A stretch of DNA of 27,627 bases, taken from positions 1-27,627 of the forward strand of contig JAITKM010000062.1 of NCBI GenBank assembly GCA_031278395.1, read 5' to 3'. The stretch comes from Deltaproteobacteria bacterium. Its GTDB lineage: Bacteria; Bdellovibrionota_C; UBA2361; SZUA-149; JAITKM01. Below, piece after piece: positions 1-9,188 of this stretch (position 1 is its first letter; each line of letters starts with the position of its first letter). Position numbers and translations under genes: made by a program. The notes beneath the pieces were generated by a model, which saw only the letters and a program-made list of their open reading frames with translations, ran no database searches and had not been told where the DNA came from.

Positions 1-186
1 GTTTATGTAAAAACCTTTAAGAAAAACACTTTCTACGATAAATACAAACGTTATGTTTCTGCCGCAGGATGTTTTTCTTGAAAACATTTCCGACCGCCAG
101 TATCAAAAAAAAAAAAATAGGCAAGCAGTTAAAAAAATATTTTAAAATCTATAAAAATTAACAAGTTATATAAAGCAAAAGTAACC

Positions 187-223
187 CGCACCAGAAGAAG
201 ATGAAGAAAACGCACCAGAAGAA
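187..223. repeat. 13-bp direct repeat, 24-bp period
   Basis: CGCACCAGAAGAA occurs at 187-199 and again at 211-223. The 24-bp period is a multiple of three, as in a repeated protein segment. The open frame that contains it has no start codon, so this may be the decayed end of a gene. Only two copies are present. Confidence 0.5.
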
Positions 224-255
224 ACGAGAATCTTGATAATTCGACGCTTGATACA

Positions 256-271
256 CAGGCAAAATTGCCTG
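256..271. repeat. Short perfect inverted repeat
   Basis: CAGGCAA, a 2-base centre, then TTGCCTG. This is a 7-bp arm palindrome that is richer in GC than its surroundings. It could form a small hairpin or be part of a dispersed repeat; no U-tract follows, so it does not look like a terminator. Confidence 0.4.
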
Positions 272-384
272 CGCTACACTAATTTATAAAAAATATAATA
301 TAAATTGTGTTACCAAATTAAGAGTGCTATAAGCCAGCCCCGTCACCTTTATTGGTGTGTGTGTGTTTTGTAAACAAGGTTAGT

Positions 385-391
385 GAGGAGG
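385..391 (+). promoter_or_regulatory. Strong Shine-Dalgarno of the 75-aa gene
   Basis: GAGGAGG ends 7 bases before the ATG at 399. Most large genes in this window lack such a site, so it is strong support that this short reading frame is translated. It also fixes the start at the first of two adjacent ATG codons. Confidence 0.75.
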
Positions 392-398
392 TTTAACA

Positions 399-626
399 AT
401 GATGACAATTAAAAAAACTGTAAATCACAAAAAACTTGAAAGACTCACTATTGATTATATGAAAATAAGACACGAGGACAATTTAGAAGCTAAAAATATT
501 CTAAATCAAGTCCGAGAGTTAATCAAGAATAAAAAGAATAGTCTCACTGACACGGATTTTAACCAGTTAGTAGAGGTTCTTCTTAAAAAAAATGAAGATC
601 TTGAGTTAGCTCATAATCTTCACTAG
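399..626 (+). CDS. Small orphan protein, 75 aa, function unknown
   Basis: I do not recognise this protein. It is short, lysine-rich and hydrophilic, with no signal peptide or membrane segment. Its composition suggests mostly helices: a basic N-terminal part (residues 1-15), a helix-like stretch around 15-45, then a second helical segment ending in an acidic leucine-containing stretch (about 55-72). There is no cysteine. Evidence that it is real: a near-ideal Shine-Dalgarno seven bases before the start, and codon use in keeping with the AT-rich neighbours. It stands alone between two gene-poor AT-rich regions, and a large hairpin follows about 90 bases after its stop. It might be a small regulator or a nucleic-acid-binding protein, but that is only a guess from its charge and size. 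Confidence 0.65.
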   Translation: MMTIKKTVNHKKLERLTIDYMKIRHEDNLEAKNILNQVRELIKNKKNSLTDTDFNQLVEVLLKKNEDLELAHNLH

Positions 627-979
627 AAAATTTTTTGAGATTTGTTGTTGTGTTTGTCCTCTGGCTTTTATTTTAAAAGCATTTTGTTTTTAAATTAAAC
701 TAGATGATGATTAAAGGACGGAATCCTAAAAGCTGAATTACTTTTATCTGCAATGGGTTCCGTCCTGTTTTCTTGAAGGTTTTAAAAATACAAAACACAC
801 AAACATAGACAAACAGCCTCTCTATCTCCGGTTATCATCATTACTTTCTTACTTTTTTAAATAAGAAATTTTTATTTATACACTCTTTTTAAACTACCAC
901 ACACAGACAATCCTGCCCGTGTTTTTTTTAAAACTTCATACTATCGACGACACTTAGTTTCAATTAACGATGCACGCCT
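627..979. other. Intergenic region with structured element
   Basis: This region between the 75-aa gene (plus) and the end of mnmE (minus) holds no gene that I can support. Its main content is the long-armed hairpin at 715-774, described separately. An AT-only inverted repeat follows (TAAATAA at 858-864 and TTATTTA at 872-878), which is too weak to call a terminator. No recognisable terminator for mnmE is seen on the minus strand. A GU-containing stem could form around 905-930 on that strand, but no U-tract follows it. Confidence 0.5.
715..774 (+). terminator. Long-armed hairpin, terminator or structured RNA
   Basis: The outer arms AGGACGGAATCC (715-726) and GGGTTCCGTCCT (755-766) pair over 12 bp with one G-U wobble. 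Inside them TAAAAG (727-732) and CTTTTA (741-746) form a second 6-bp stem with an 8-base loop, leaving an 8-base bulge on the 3' side. The structure is followed by GTTTTCTT. On the plus strand this would work as an intrinsic terminator for the 75-aa gene, ending about 150 bases after its stop. The nested stem and 28-base interior are larger than a plain terminator needs, so a small RNA or 3' UTR element is also possible. Confidence 0.6.
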
Positions 980-2386
980 TTATTTACCAATGCAAAACTT
1001 GGAGAAGATACGAGCCAGTAAATCCTCATTAGAAGTGATTCCGATAATGTCTTCTAACATTTTAAGCGCTGTTCGCAGTTCAATTGCCAATACTTCTGGT
1101 GCAAAAGTAAAGGCTAAGTTTGTTATTTTCGCTTGACTATTACAAGCCTCCACAGCCGTCGCTTTATCTAGTAGGTTCAGGGCAGAATTTAAATTAACTT
1201 GAGCAGCGCACAGAGCATCAAAGTGCCGCTGGGTTGTAATATAAACTGTGGTTTGTGGTTTACCAGCCATAAGTTTGTTATAAATTGTTTCTCGTAACTC
1301 TTTAATTCCAAGCTGCTGCTTAGCTGAAATTTCCGACTCCACATTACTAACCGGCACAGAGCATAAATCAATCTTAGTCGCCACACTCAAAACCTGACTA
1401 GCTTGTTTTTTGACTTCCGCAAAAAGAACTTCTTCGTTTTGCAGTTCGGCTTGACTTAACGAGGCGTCTTTTAAATATAAGACTAAGTCTGCCTGCTTGA
1501 TTTTTTGCCAACTTCGCTCAATTCCCAGCTTTTCAACTTCATCAATTTGACGCTTAAGGTCAGTTACTAAACCTGCTGTATCAAAAATTTTAACACACAA
1601 ACCACGAATTGAAATATGTTCTTCGATTGTATCCCTGGTTGTTCCTGCAATGGCGGTAACTATTGCACGCTCTTCACCCACTAAGACATTAAGCAAACTT
1701 GATTTTCCAACATTAGGTCGCCCCACTAGTACAACCTTGGCGCCATCTTTATAAAGTTTTCCAGTCTGATAACTATTGATATATTGCGCAAGTTTTTGCT
1801 GAACTTCGACGACTTGCTTGCGCCACCTAGTTAGCGATAGTTGTGGAATGTCTTCTTCGGGAAAATCAATAAAAGCTTCAAGCTCTGCGAGTAACTCTCT
1901 TAACGGTTCCCCTAAATTAATAAGGGCGTCTTTTAATTTACCTTGCAGTTGCTCAAAGGCAACTTTAGCTTGCGCAGTTGTTTCAGCTGAAATTAAATCC
2001 GCAATAGATTCTGCCTGCGTTAAATCCAGTTTGCCATTTAAAAATGCCCGCTGGCTAAATTCGCCGGGCTGGGCTGGCTCGCAGCCTAGCATTTTTAAAC
2101 AGCGCAGCAGATTGTTAATAATTAAAGGACTGCCATGCAGATGAAACTCAAGACAGTCTTCGCCAGTAAAACTTTGAGGCGACTTAAAATAAACTACCAA
2201 AGCCAAATCGAGTAGCTCAATATGGGATATTTTAGTGTAAACGAGCTGACGCGGATTAGCTAATACTTCATCCGCTTTTTCAACTAACTGTTGGAGAATT
2301 GTTACACATAACTCACCGCTAACTCTGACAATAGCTGTTGAAGAATAGCCGGGTGGTGTTATAGAAGCGTAAATAGTTTTAATCAT
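980..2386 (-). CDS. mnmE: tRNA modification GTPase MnmE
   Basis: MnmE (TrmE) works with MnmG to modify the wobble uridine (position 34) of certain tRNAs to the cmnm5U family, in the cytoplasm. The 468-residue length is normal for the family. The N-terminal tetrahydrofolate-binding domain opens with the usual segment ending ATP-like 'IYASITPPGYSSTAIVRVSG' (about residues 4-23). The G domain has the P-loop GRPNVGKSS with K228, the switch motif GTTRDT, the DTAGL motif and TKID. The protein ends in the diagnostic FCIGK, whose cysteine (C465) is needed for modification. The ATG has no clear Shine-Dalgarno upstream. The gene is divergent from clpB and no partner mnmG is in the window. The assignment is secure. 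Confidence 0.97.
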   Translation of the reverse strand: MIKTIYASITPPGYSSTAIVRVSGELCVTILQQLVEKADEVLANPRQLVYTKISHIELLDLALVVYFKSPQSFTGEDCLEFHLHGSPLIINNLLRCLKMLGCEPAQPGEFSQRAFLNGKLDLTQAESIADLISAETTAQAKVAFEQLQGKLKDALINLGEPLRELLAELEAFIDFPEEDIPQLSLTRWRKQVVEVQQKLAQYINSYQTGKLYKDGAKVVLVGRPNVGKSSLLNVLVGEERAIVTAIAGTTRDTIEEHISIRGLCVKIFDTAGLVTDLKRQIDEVEKLGIERSWQKIKQADLVLYLKDASLSQAELQNEEVLFAEVKKQASQVLSVATKIDLCSVPVSNVESEISAKQQLGIKELRETIYNKLMAGKPQTTVYITTQRHFDALCAAQVNLNSALNLLDKATAVEACNSQAKITNLAFTFAPEVLAIELRTALKMLEDIIGITSNEDLLARIFSKFCIGK

Positions 2387-2434
2387 TATTAAATTTATTG
2401 TTTTTTAAAATTTTACTAGACAAGTTAAACTAGC

Positions 2435-2594
2435 ATGTTTACATTCCGCCGCGTTTTTTGCAGGGGCAAAAATGAAAAATTATATACGACCCCGCATTTT
2501 TTGTTCTTTGTTTTGCAAAAAACAAAATGCCTCCACTTTTATTTTAGGAGGAGAGCTTTAGGATTTTTAATAAAACTAAAAATACTTTTTTATT
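2435..2594 (+). promoter_or_regulatory. Probable structured leader of clpB
   Basis: The stretch before clpB can form several mutually exclusive hairpins. TTTGTTTT-GCAA-AAAACAAA gives an 8-bp stem with a GCAA loop. The GCATTTT near 2495 can instead pair with AAAATGC, using part of the same 3' arm. Further on, CCTCC (2530-2534) can pair with GGAGG (2547-2551). That GGAGG is the only good Shine-Dalgarno-like run here, yet it lies about 43 bases before the ATG. No CIRCE element (the HrcA operator) is seen. A role in heat or stress control is an inference. Confidence 0.35.
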
Positions 2595-5207
2595 ATGGAC
2601 ACCAGCAAACTAACTCAAAAATGTCAAGCCGCGCTTTCTGATGCACAAACTTTAGCTATTCAACTCGGCAATACCGAAGTTGATTGCGCACATTTGCTTT
2701 ATGCGCTGTCGAATCAAGACAACGGAATTTTTCCAAAGATTTTAAATAAAATGGACATTGTGCCACAGTCATTTGCAAGCGCCATATACACTGAATTACA
2801 AAAAAAGCCAAAGGTTTCCGGACCTGGTTTTGAAGCGGGTAAAATTTACATTTCTCAAAAAGTGGCTGTTATTCTCACATCTGCTGAACAAGAAGCTAAG
2901 CGTCTCAAAGATGAATATATTTCAGTAGAACATGTCATTTTAGCTCTACTACAGGAAGGTGACCAAACTAAGCTGGGGCAGATTTTTAAAAGTTTTGGTA
3001 TTAATAAAGACAAATTTTTAAAAGCGCTGGCTGCAGTTAGAGGTAATCAACGTGTGCAAGGGACAAATCCTGAATCAACATATGAAGCCTTAAGCAAATA
3101 CGGACGTGAGCTGGTCAAAGAAGCTAAAGCGGGGCGAATTGATCCTGTTATTGGGCGTGATTCGGAAATTAGGCGCGTAATTAGAATTTTGTCGCGCAAA
3201 ACCAAAAACAATCCTGTTTTAATTGGTGAGCCGGGCGTGGGTAAGACTGCGATTGTGGAGGGTTTAGCACATAGAATTGTGCGCGGTGACGTGCCAGAGG
3301 GGTTAAAGGATAAGCAGATTTTTGCTTTGGATATGGGGGCGCTGGTGGCTGGGGCGAAATATCGCGGCGAGTTTGAAGAAAGATTAAAGGCAGTACTTAG
3401 TGAAATAAAAGAGTCGGCTGGCAATATTTTGTTGTTTATCGACGAACTGCATACCATAGTTGGAACAGGACGAATTGATGGAGCATTGGACGCCGGCAAT
3501 ATTTTAAAGCCGTTACTAGCCCGCGGTGAGCTGCATTGTATTGGCGCAACAACTTTAGATGAATACCGAAAATATATTGAAAAAGATGCGGCTTTGGAAA
3601 GGCGTTTTCAAACGGTTTTAGTCGAGCCGCCAACAGTTGAGGACACGATTTCAATTTTGCGTGGTTTAGATGAGCGCTTTGAGGTGCATCACGGCGTCAA
3701 AATTCAGGACAATGCTTTAGTAGCGGCTAGTGTTTTGTCTAATCGCTATATTACAGACAGATTTTTACCGGATAAGGCTATTGATTTAATTGACGAAGCT
3801 TGTGCGATGATTAGAACTGAAATTGATTCGATGCCTGCTGAACTTGATGAAATAAATCGTCGTGTCATTCAGTTAGAAATTGAAGAAGCAGCGCTTAAAA
3901 AAGAAACAGATGAGGCAAGCAAACATCGTCTGAAAGATTTAACTAAAGAGCTTAATGAATTAAAAGATAAGCTCTCCCCGATGAAAATTCAGTGGCAAAC
4001 CGAAAAAACTGTAATTAAAACCGTGCAAAATCTGCGCGAAGAGATTGAGAAAGTTCGGAATGAAATTGTCAAAGCCGAGATTAACTATGATTTAGAAAAG
4101 GCCGCAGAGCTTAAACATGGTAAATTGCCGGGGTTGGAAAAACAATTAAAAGCTGAAGAAGAGGTCTTTAAGCAAGGCAAAAATAAACGCCTACTTTGTG
4201 AAGAAGTTACGGAAAATGAAATTGCTGAAATTGTGTCGCGCTGGACTGGGATTCCAGTGGTGAAGTTAGTTGAAGGGGAAAAAGAGAAATTGTTAAAGTT
4301 GGATTTTATTTTACGTCAGCGCGTAATTGGGCAGGATGAGGCGGTGCGTTTAGTAGCAGACGCGGTTTTGCGAGCACGGGCAGGCATTAAAGATCCAAAA
4401 CGTCCAATTGGTTCTTTTATTTTTCTTGGACCAACAGGTGTGGGCAAGACTGAGTTAGCGCGGGCATTAGCAGAGGCGTTATTTGATTCTGAGGAAAATA
4501 TGATTAGGGTGGATATGAGTGAATATATGGAGAAACATGCAGTTTCAAAGTTAATTGGCGCGCCTCCGGGTTATGTAGGCTATGAGGAAGGCGGACAATT
4601 GACAGAAGCAGTTCGTCGCAAACCATACTCGATAGTTTTGTTTGACGAAATTGAAAAGGCGCATGCAGATGTTTTTAATATTTTGTTACAAATTTTAGAA
4701 GATGGGCGGGTTACTGATTCTCAAGGACGCACCGTAGATTTTAAGAATACTGTTATTATTATGACTTCTAATATTGGCTCATTTACTTTGTTAGATGGCG
4801 TGAAAAAAGATGGTGAAATTTCAGAAAGTGTTAAGAGCTCAGTATTGCAGGAATTAAAGCGTAGTTTTAGACCAGAATTTTTAAATCGAGTTGATGAGAC
4901 AGTTTTATTTAAGCCGCTATCTAAAGAGGATATCAACAAAATTGTAATTTTAATGTTTGATAGTTTAAGAAAACGTTTAGCCGAGCGAGGGATTACGGTT
5001 GATTTAACAGATGCGGCAGTTAGTTTTATAGTGGAGCATGGTTATGAGCCGAGTTTTGGCGCTAGACCTTTGAGGCGTTATATTCAGTCTAATGTTGAAA
5101 CACAGCTTGCTAAAAAAATGATAGCTGGTGAAATTTTAGATGGGGCAAGAATTACAATATCTCTTACAGACGGTAAACTCACGATTGAGGTATTTAACGT
5201 GATGTAA
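2595..5207 (+). CDS. clpB: ClpB-type AAA+ disaggregase
   Basis: ClpB is a hexameric ATP-driven chaperone that, with DnaK, pulls proteins out of aggregates after heat or other stress. The order of parts is an N-terminal Clp_N double repeat (about 1-145), AAA domain 1 with Walker [10 protein letters not shown] (K217), a long charged coiled-coil middle domain (about 395-540), AAA domain 2 with GPTGVGKTE (K618), and a C-terminal domain with [10 protein letters not shown]. The long middle domain and 870-residue length fit ClpB better than ClpC or ClpA, and I see no ClpP-docking loop of the IGF type. The start cannot be much further upstream because an in-frame TAA lies at 2577-2579. No Shine-Dalgarno is close to the ATG. 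The gene converges on rnhB with 24 bases between stops. Confidence 0.93.
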   Translation: MDTSKLTQKCQAALSDAQTLAIQLGNTEVDCAHLLYALSNQDNGIFPKILNKMDIVPQSFASAIYTELQKKPKVSGPGFEAGKIYISQKVAVILTSAEQEAKRLKDEYISVEHVILALLQEGDQTKLGQIFKSFGINKDKFLKALAAVRGNQRVQGTNPESTYEALSKYGRELVKEAKAGRIDPVIGRDSEIRRVIRILSRKTKNNPVLIGEPGVGKTAIVEGLAHRIVRGDVPEGLKDKQIFALDMGALVAGAKYRGEFEERLKAVLSEIKESAGNILLFIDELHTIVGTGRIDGALDAGNILKPLLARGELHCIGATTLDEYRKYIEKDAALERRFQTVLVEPPTVEDTISILRGLDERFEVHHGVKIQDNALVAASVLSNRYITDRFLPDKAIDLIDEACAMIRTEIDSMPAELDEINRRVIQLEIEEAALKKETDEASKHRLKDLTKELNELKDKLSPMKIQWQTEKTVIKTVQNLREEIEKVRNEIVKAEINYDLEKAAELKHGKLPGLEKQLKAEEEVFKQGKNKRLLCEEVTENEIAEIVSRWTGIPVVKLVEGEKEKLLKLDFILRQRVIGQDEAVRLVADAVLRARAGIKDPKRPIGSFIFLGPTGVGKTELARALAEALFDSEENMIRVDMSEYMEKHAVSKLIGAPPGYVGYEEGGQLTEAVRRKPYSIVLFDEIEKAHADVFNILLQILEDGRVTDSQGRTVDFKNTVIIMTSNIGSFTLLDGVKKDGEISESVKSSVLQELKRSFRPEFLNRVDETVLFKPLSKEDINKIVILMFDSLRKRLAERGITVDLTDAAVSFIVEHGYEPSFGARPLRRYIQSNVETQLAKKMIAGEILDGARITISLTDGKLTIEVFNVM

Positions 5208-5231
5208 TATTTGATTGGTGGTTAAACAATT

Positions 5232-5831
5232 CTACGCCAGTCTGAAAGTTTTGCGATGCGCTTTGGAGATTCCCAACTTTTGAATTCGCAGATAATGCTC
5301 CGGCGTTGGATAACCTTTGTGTCCTTCAAAATTATAGCCCGGATATTTTTTAGCAATTAACCCCATTAGCCTATCGCGCGAAACTTTAGCCAAAATTGAA
5401 GCCGCAGCAATCTGCATAACTTTTGCATCACCCTTAACAATTGCTTCTTGAGATAAGTGTGAGCCAAAATCAGAATTTGCCAGCGGCGTAATAAGTTGAT
5501 TACCGTCGATTAAAATTTTTAGGTTCAAATCTAATCCTTGCTTAATTAATTGCTGATAAACTCTCTTGACCGCATAAAACATGGCTAATTTTGTCGCCCC
5601 CAAAATATTCAACTTATCTATCCTACACTGCCCAACACTAATCACTGAATAAGCCAAAGCTTTACGGATTATCGTCTCAAATAACTCTTCACGCTGCCTA
5701 GCTGACAATTTCTTAGAATCTTTAATCGCCTCATTTCTATAGCCTACAGGAAAAATCACACCTGCTGCTGTTACAGGTCCTGCCAGCGGTCCACGCCCCG
5801 CTTCATCTACTCCTAAAATTAGATACTCCAT
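5232..5831 (-). CDS. rnhB: Ribonuclease HII
   Basis: RNase HII cleaves RNA in RNA-DNA hybrids and removes single ribonucleotides wrongly placed in DNA. The 199-residue length is typical. The metal-binding acidic residues are visible: D9 and E10 in GVDEAGRGPLAGPV, and D109 in ILIDGN. The later stretch IAAASILAKVSRD and the motif YPGYNFEGHKGYPTPEH are also characteristic. It lies only three bases after the stop of glgP on the same strand and has no own Shine-Dalgarno, so it is probably translated by reinitiation from the glgP transcript. The pairing with a glycogen gene looks like simple co-transcription rather than a shared pathway. Confidence 0.96.
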   Translation of the reverse strand: MEYLILGVDEAGRGPLAGPVTAAGVIFPVGYRNEAIKDSKKLSARQREELFETIIRKALAYSVISVGQCRIDKLNILGATKLAMFYAVKRVYQQLIKQGLDLNLKILIDGNQLITPLANSDFGSHLSQEAIVKGDAKVMQIAAASILAKVSRDRLMGLIAKKYPGYNFEGHKGYPTPEHYLRIQKLGISKAHRKTFRLA

Positions 5832-5834
5832 AAC

Positions 5835-8441
5835 TTAATAAAAAATATTTTTAGGTTTGATGTAAATACCCTCTTCGAACACTTCTTGGATTTTAACTTC
5901 CAGCGGTTTAACCTTCCAGATTTCTTCGCAATACTCAGTAATTGTGCGGTCGGAAGAAAATTTTCCCATATGTAGAGCATTTAAAATCGACATCTTAGTC
6001 CACGAAAACTTATCTAAATAGGCTCTGGATACTCGCTCCTGACAATCGAGATACGATTGATAATCTGCCAGCAGCATATATTCATCTCGATCCAATAAAG
6101 ATGAAACAATCGGAGCAAACAACTGCCTATCACCCTTAGAAAAACAACCTTCTGAAATTTTATCTATTACCTGCCGCAACTCATGATTGTTATTGTAATA
6201 ATCACGTGGATTATAGCCGCGCTTTCTTAATTCCCGCACCTGCTCAACTGTTAGCCCAAACAAAAAGAAATTCTCAGGTCCAACTTCATCACGAATTTCC
6301 ACATTTGCTCCGTCCAGTGTGCCAATTGTCAACGCCCCATTCAAGGCAAATTTCATATTGCCAGTTCCAGATGCTTCTTTGCCAGCTAAGGATATTTGTT
6401 CAGATAAATCCGCCGCAGGATAGATTTTTTCTCCTAACGTCACGCAGAAGTTAGCAATAAAAACAACCTTAATTTGGTTTCTGACATCCGGGTCATTATT
6501 CACTACCTCTGCCACGGAATTAATGAGCTTAATAATTAACTTCGCCATTAAATATCCCGGCGCTGATTTTGCTCCAAAAATAAAAGTACGCGGCACAATT
6601 TTCAGATTAGGGTTAGCTTTTAACCGATTATAAAGAGTTATAATATATAAAACATCTAACAACTGCCGTTTATATTCATGCAAACGCTTAACCTGCACAT
6701 CAAAGATTGAATTAACATCCACGTCGATTTTATTATGCTCTAAAATATACTCAGCTAAATCAGCTTTATTTTCTTGTTTAATCTTCATCCAGGTCTTATG
6801 GAAAATCTGGTCATCTGCATATTTCTCCAAGCGTCTTAATTCATTTAAATTCTTGACCCAACCTTGTCCAATCTTTTGCGTATATAATAAAGCTAACTTT
6901 GGATTACTAACCAATAACCAGCGCCGAGGAGTAATGCCGTTAGTTTTATTGCTAAACTTTTCTGGAAACATTTCATAAAAATCCTTTAACACGCTAGTTT
7001 TTAAAAGCTCTGTATGTAAAGCCGCTACACCATTAATCGCAAAACTTCCAAGACAAGCTAAATTTGCCATGCGGACTTTCTTATTTTCGCCCTCTTCAAT
7101 CAGCGACATCCTGGACACACGAGCTTCATCATGTGGATATTTACTGCGCACTACATCTAAGAACTTGGCATTTATTTCATAAATTAACTCTAAATGTCGC
7201 GGCAAAAGCGTGGCAAACATATTGACTGACCACTTTTCAAGCGCTTCTGAAAGAATAGTATGATTAGTATAAGCAAAGGTTTGGCAAGTAATACTCCATG
7301 CTTCCTCCCACTCCAAACCATGTATATCAATGAGCAGGCGCATTAACTCAACTACACCAATAGATGGGTGAGTATCATTGAGCTGCACCGCAACCTTTTT
7401 AGGGAAATCTTTAAAATCTGAATTGATAACTTTATAGCGACGAATAATATCCTGTAGCGAACAAGAGACAAAAAAATACTGCTGTTCAAGGCGTAATTCT
7501 TTACCACGCGGCGTGCTATCATTAGGATATAAAACTTTAGAAATATTTTCTGTAAAAGTTTTCTCAGCAACCGCACGCTCATACTCGCCGGCATCAAAAA
7601 CTTGAAAATCAAACTCCTTACTTGCTCCAGCCTTCCACAAGCGCAAAACATTGACCATGTTCACTCCATAACCCGGCACTAAAGTATCATATGCTGTTCC
7701 TAAAACAGTCAACCCCGGCTCCCATTTCACGCGAGTTTTACCTTTGTTATCTACGCTACGCGAGGTATGTCCCCAAAAAGGCACTTTATAAGCCAACTGC
7801 GGACGATAAAATTCCCAAGGATTGCCCAACCTCAACCACAAATCAGGGCGTTCAACCTGCCAACCATCACGAATCATCTGTTCAAAAATTCCAAACTCAT
7901 AACGAATTCCATAGCCAATAGCTGGGATTTCCAACGTTGCCAGCGAATCTAAAAAGCAAGCCGCTAGACGACCTAGTCCACCATTACCTAACCCCGGCTC
8001 TTTTTCTTCTTCTAAAATTTCATAAAGGTTTAATCCACTTTCTTGAAGTGCGGTTTTAACAGAATCTAACAATCCAACATTAATCAAATTTTTTGTGAGC
8101 TGACGACCAATTAAGAACTCTGCGGAAAGGTAATAAACTGTCTTAGCGGAATTTTTATAAATGCTTTGCTCTGTCTCGATCCAGCGGCGCACCAAGCGGT
8201 CTCGCACTGTATAGGCGACTGCCATGTAGTAATCGTTACGTGTGGCAAAAGCCTCGTCTATGCCTTGCGTATGATATAAATTTTCAGCAATTTGTCGTTT
8301 TAAATCTGCAATATCTGCATTCTCAGTTAAATTCTCGACATGCTTTCGCACATAATTACTACGGTGAGTATGCTTCGGAGTTGAGTGTTCGTTTCTTATA
8401 TCTTCGCGAGCTTTATAATACTTTGACCAAGCTTCCTTCAT
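5835..8441 (-). CDS. glgP: Glycogen/maltodextrin phosphorylase
   Basis: This enzyme releases glucose-1-phosphate from the non-reducing ends of glycogen or maltodextrin, using pyridoxal phosphate and inorganic phosphate. It belongs to the GT35 family in its long form (868 residues). Visible hallmarks are [19 protein letters not shown], the segment [29 protein letters not shown], and the cofactor site [14 protein letters not shown], in which K697 should bind pyridoxal phosphate. The N-terminal 45 residues are charged and carry no regulatory site I recognise. The start is supported by AGGGG about ten bases upstream of the ATG. A GC-containing inverted repeat lies in its presumed leader (8499-8545). 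Together with glgB at 17610-19613 it indicates glycogen storage; synthase and GlgC are not in the window. Confidence 0.95.
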   Translation of the reverse strand: MKEAWSKYYKAREDIRNEHSTPKHTHRSNYVRKHVENLTENADIADLKRQIAENLYHTQGIDEAFATRNDYYMAVAYTVRDRLVRRWIETEQSIYKNSAKTVYYLSAEFLIGRQLTKNLINVGLLDSVKTALQESGLNLYEILEEEKEPGLGNGGLGRLAACFLDSLATLEIPAIGYGIRYEFGIFEQMIRDGWQVERPDLWLRLGNPWEFYRPQLAYKVPFWGHTSRSVDNKGKTRVKWEPGLTVLGTAYDTLVPGYGVNMVNVLRLWKAGASKEFDFQVFDAGEYERAVAEKTFTENISKVLYPNDSTPRGKELRLEQQYFFVSCSLQDIIRRYKVINSDFKDFPKKVAVQLNDTHPSIGVVELMRLLIDIHGLEWEEAWSITCQTFAYTNHTILSEALEKWSVNMFATLLPRHLELIYEINAKFLDVVRSKYPHDEARVSRMSLIEEGENKKVRMANLACLGSFAINGVAALHTELLKTSVLKDFYEMFPEKFSNKTNGITPRRWLLVSNPKLALLYTQKIGQGWVKNLNELRRLEKYADDQIFHKTWMKIKQENKADLAEYILEHNKIDVDVNSIFDVQVKRLHEYKRQLLDVLYIITLYNRLKANPNLKIVPRTFIFGAKSAPGYLMAKLIIKLINSVAEVVNNDPDVRNQIKVVFIANFCVTLGEKIYPAADLSEQISLAGKEASGTGNMKFALNGALTIGTLDGANVEIRDEVGPENFFLFGLTVEQVRELRKRGYNPRDYYNNNHELRQVIDKISEGCFSKGDRQLFAPIVSSLLDRDEYMLLADYQSYLDCQERVSRAYLDKFSWTKMSILNALHMGKFSSDRTITEYCEEIWKVKPLEVKIQEVFEEGIYIKPKNIFY

Positions 8442-8498
8442 GATCTTTTTCCCCTAAAAAACAAAACGGACTTATCCAAGACTAAGCCAATTATGCCC

Positions 8499-8545
8499 AT
8501 ACTCCGCGAATTTTTCAGCCTTTCGTACAACAACACTCGGAGTAT
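8499..8545 (-). promoter_or_regulatory. Inverted repeat in the glgP leader
   Basis: ATACTCCG (8499-8506) and CGGAGTAT (8538-8545) are perfect 8-base complements separated by 31 bases. Read on the minus strand the hairpin would lie 58 bases before the glgP ATG. A second imperfect stem, GGCTTA with TAAGTCC, follows it nearer the gene. It could be a leader RNA structure or a spaced operator. No known riboswitch class is recognisable. Confidence 0.4.
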
Positions 8546-8697
8546 TGATATATCAAAATATAAAAACAACATTTACTGCTTGATTAATTTGAAAAGAAAA
8601 ATACAGAGACTTCAAAATACAAGCGGGGGTTAAACTATGAATTTTAAATTTTTGCAATAGCAATAACTAATTACAAATTTTCAAAAGAAACAGTTTT

Positions 8698-9060
8698 TTA
8701 ATTAGGAATACTACATACGCCATCAGCTTGTAAATTTATTCCGCTCGCTTTAGCGTCACAAGGATTTGAATATGTTTTACCATCACAACCGCAAACGGGT
8801 TTATATTCTTGTGTGCAAACAACTGGTTTTGGCTTACAAACCCCTTGAGGAGTATTAGCTGCTTGGCATTTGCCTTTTTCTTGCTCACAATATTCATCAG
8901 TCTGACAATCTCCATGCTGAACGCAGGGACAATCATTATCACAAACATGCCCAACCTTATTGGTTACTGCAACATTACTAGCATTATTAACAGTAGTAAA
9001 AGCATAAATAACTTGAACCAGAATTATAATACATACCACCAATATTAAAGTTTTTCCCAT
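8698..9060 (-). CDS. Secreted cysteine-rich Kazal-like protein
   Basis: A 120-residue exported protein. Residues 1-21 form a signal peptide or membrane anchor (basic start, then a hydrophobic run through Tyr19-Ala20). The mature part has 12 cysteines at 40, 44, 46, 52, 58, 65, 75, 82, 90, 92, 101 and 116. Residues 75-116 match the Kazal-type serine protease inhibitor fold in its bacterial variant: the pattern PVCGCDGKTYSNPC with C82-x7-C90, G-C92 in place of the usual Ser, and a final GVC. The preceding 40-75 segment is a separate cysteine-rich stretch of the kind that often precedes Kazal repeats in bacterial secreted proteins. Inhibitory activity is inferred from the fold only. No clear Shine-Dalgarno. 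It is divergent from a membrane metalloprotease-like gene, with 128 bases between starts. Confidence 0.8.
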   Translation of the reverse strand: MGKTLILVVCIIILVQVIYAFTTVNNASNVAVTNKVGHVCDNDCPCVQHGDCQTDEYCEQEKGKCQAANTPQGVCKPKPVVCTQEYKPVCGCDGKTYSNPCDAKASGINLQADGVCSIPN

Positions 9061-9188
9061 TTTTTTATTGATTTTAAGTTGTAATAATATTGCTAAAAGC
9101 CACAGTCAGCTAATATAAATTTTTAATCTATGCAACTAAAAAATATACTGGCAAAAAAGTTGCACTAAATGCTACAAGCCCCCGAATA
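9061..9188. promoter_or_regulatory. Shared divergent promoter region
   Basis: This 128-base AT-rich gap separates two outward-facing genes, so promoters for both must lie in or near it. On the minus strand TTGCCA is followed 18 bases later by TAGATT, a passable but unproven sigma-70-like pair for the Kazal gene. I see no clear pair for the plus-strand gene and no operator-like palindrome. Confidence 0.35.

Larger units (their letters stand above)
1..398. other. AT-rich intergenic region, no confident gene
   Basis: No convincing gene is visible here. It holds a 7-bp hairpin (arms 69-75 and 81-87), a run of 13 A (105-117), and a 13-base direct repeat CGCACCAGAAGAA at 187-199 and 211-223. A perfect 7-bp inverted repeat CAGGCAA/TTGCCTG lies at 256-271. 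The direct repeat falls in an open frame (185-289) that would encode an acidic proline/glutamate-containing tail, but this frame has no start codon and is closed upstream by TAA at 182-184. It could be a gene remnant. A TATAAT hexamer at 294-299 could be a -10 box for the gene at 399, but no good -35 sits at the right distance. Confidence 0.5.

Noticed and set aside
2435-2641. 68-codon frame before and overlapping clpB
   Set aside because: It overlaps the clpB start in another frame, has no Shine-Dalgarno and reads as translated AT-rich leader.
2595-5207. ClpC or ClpA instead of ClpB
   Set aside because: The middle domain is the long coiled-coil type and no ClpP-docking loop is visible.
8637-8660. 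Seven-codon frame after GGGGG, as a leader peptide
   Set aside because: It is very short, on the strand opposite both neighbouring genes, and has no attenuator behind it.
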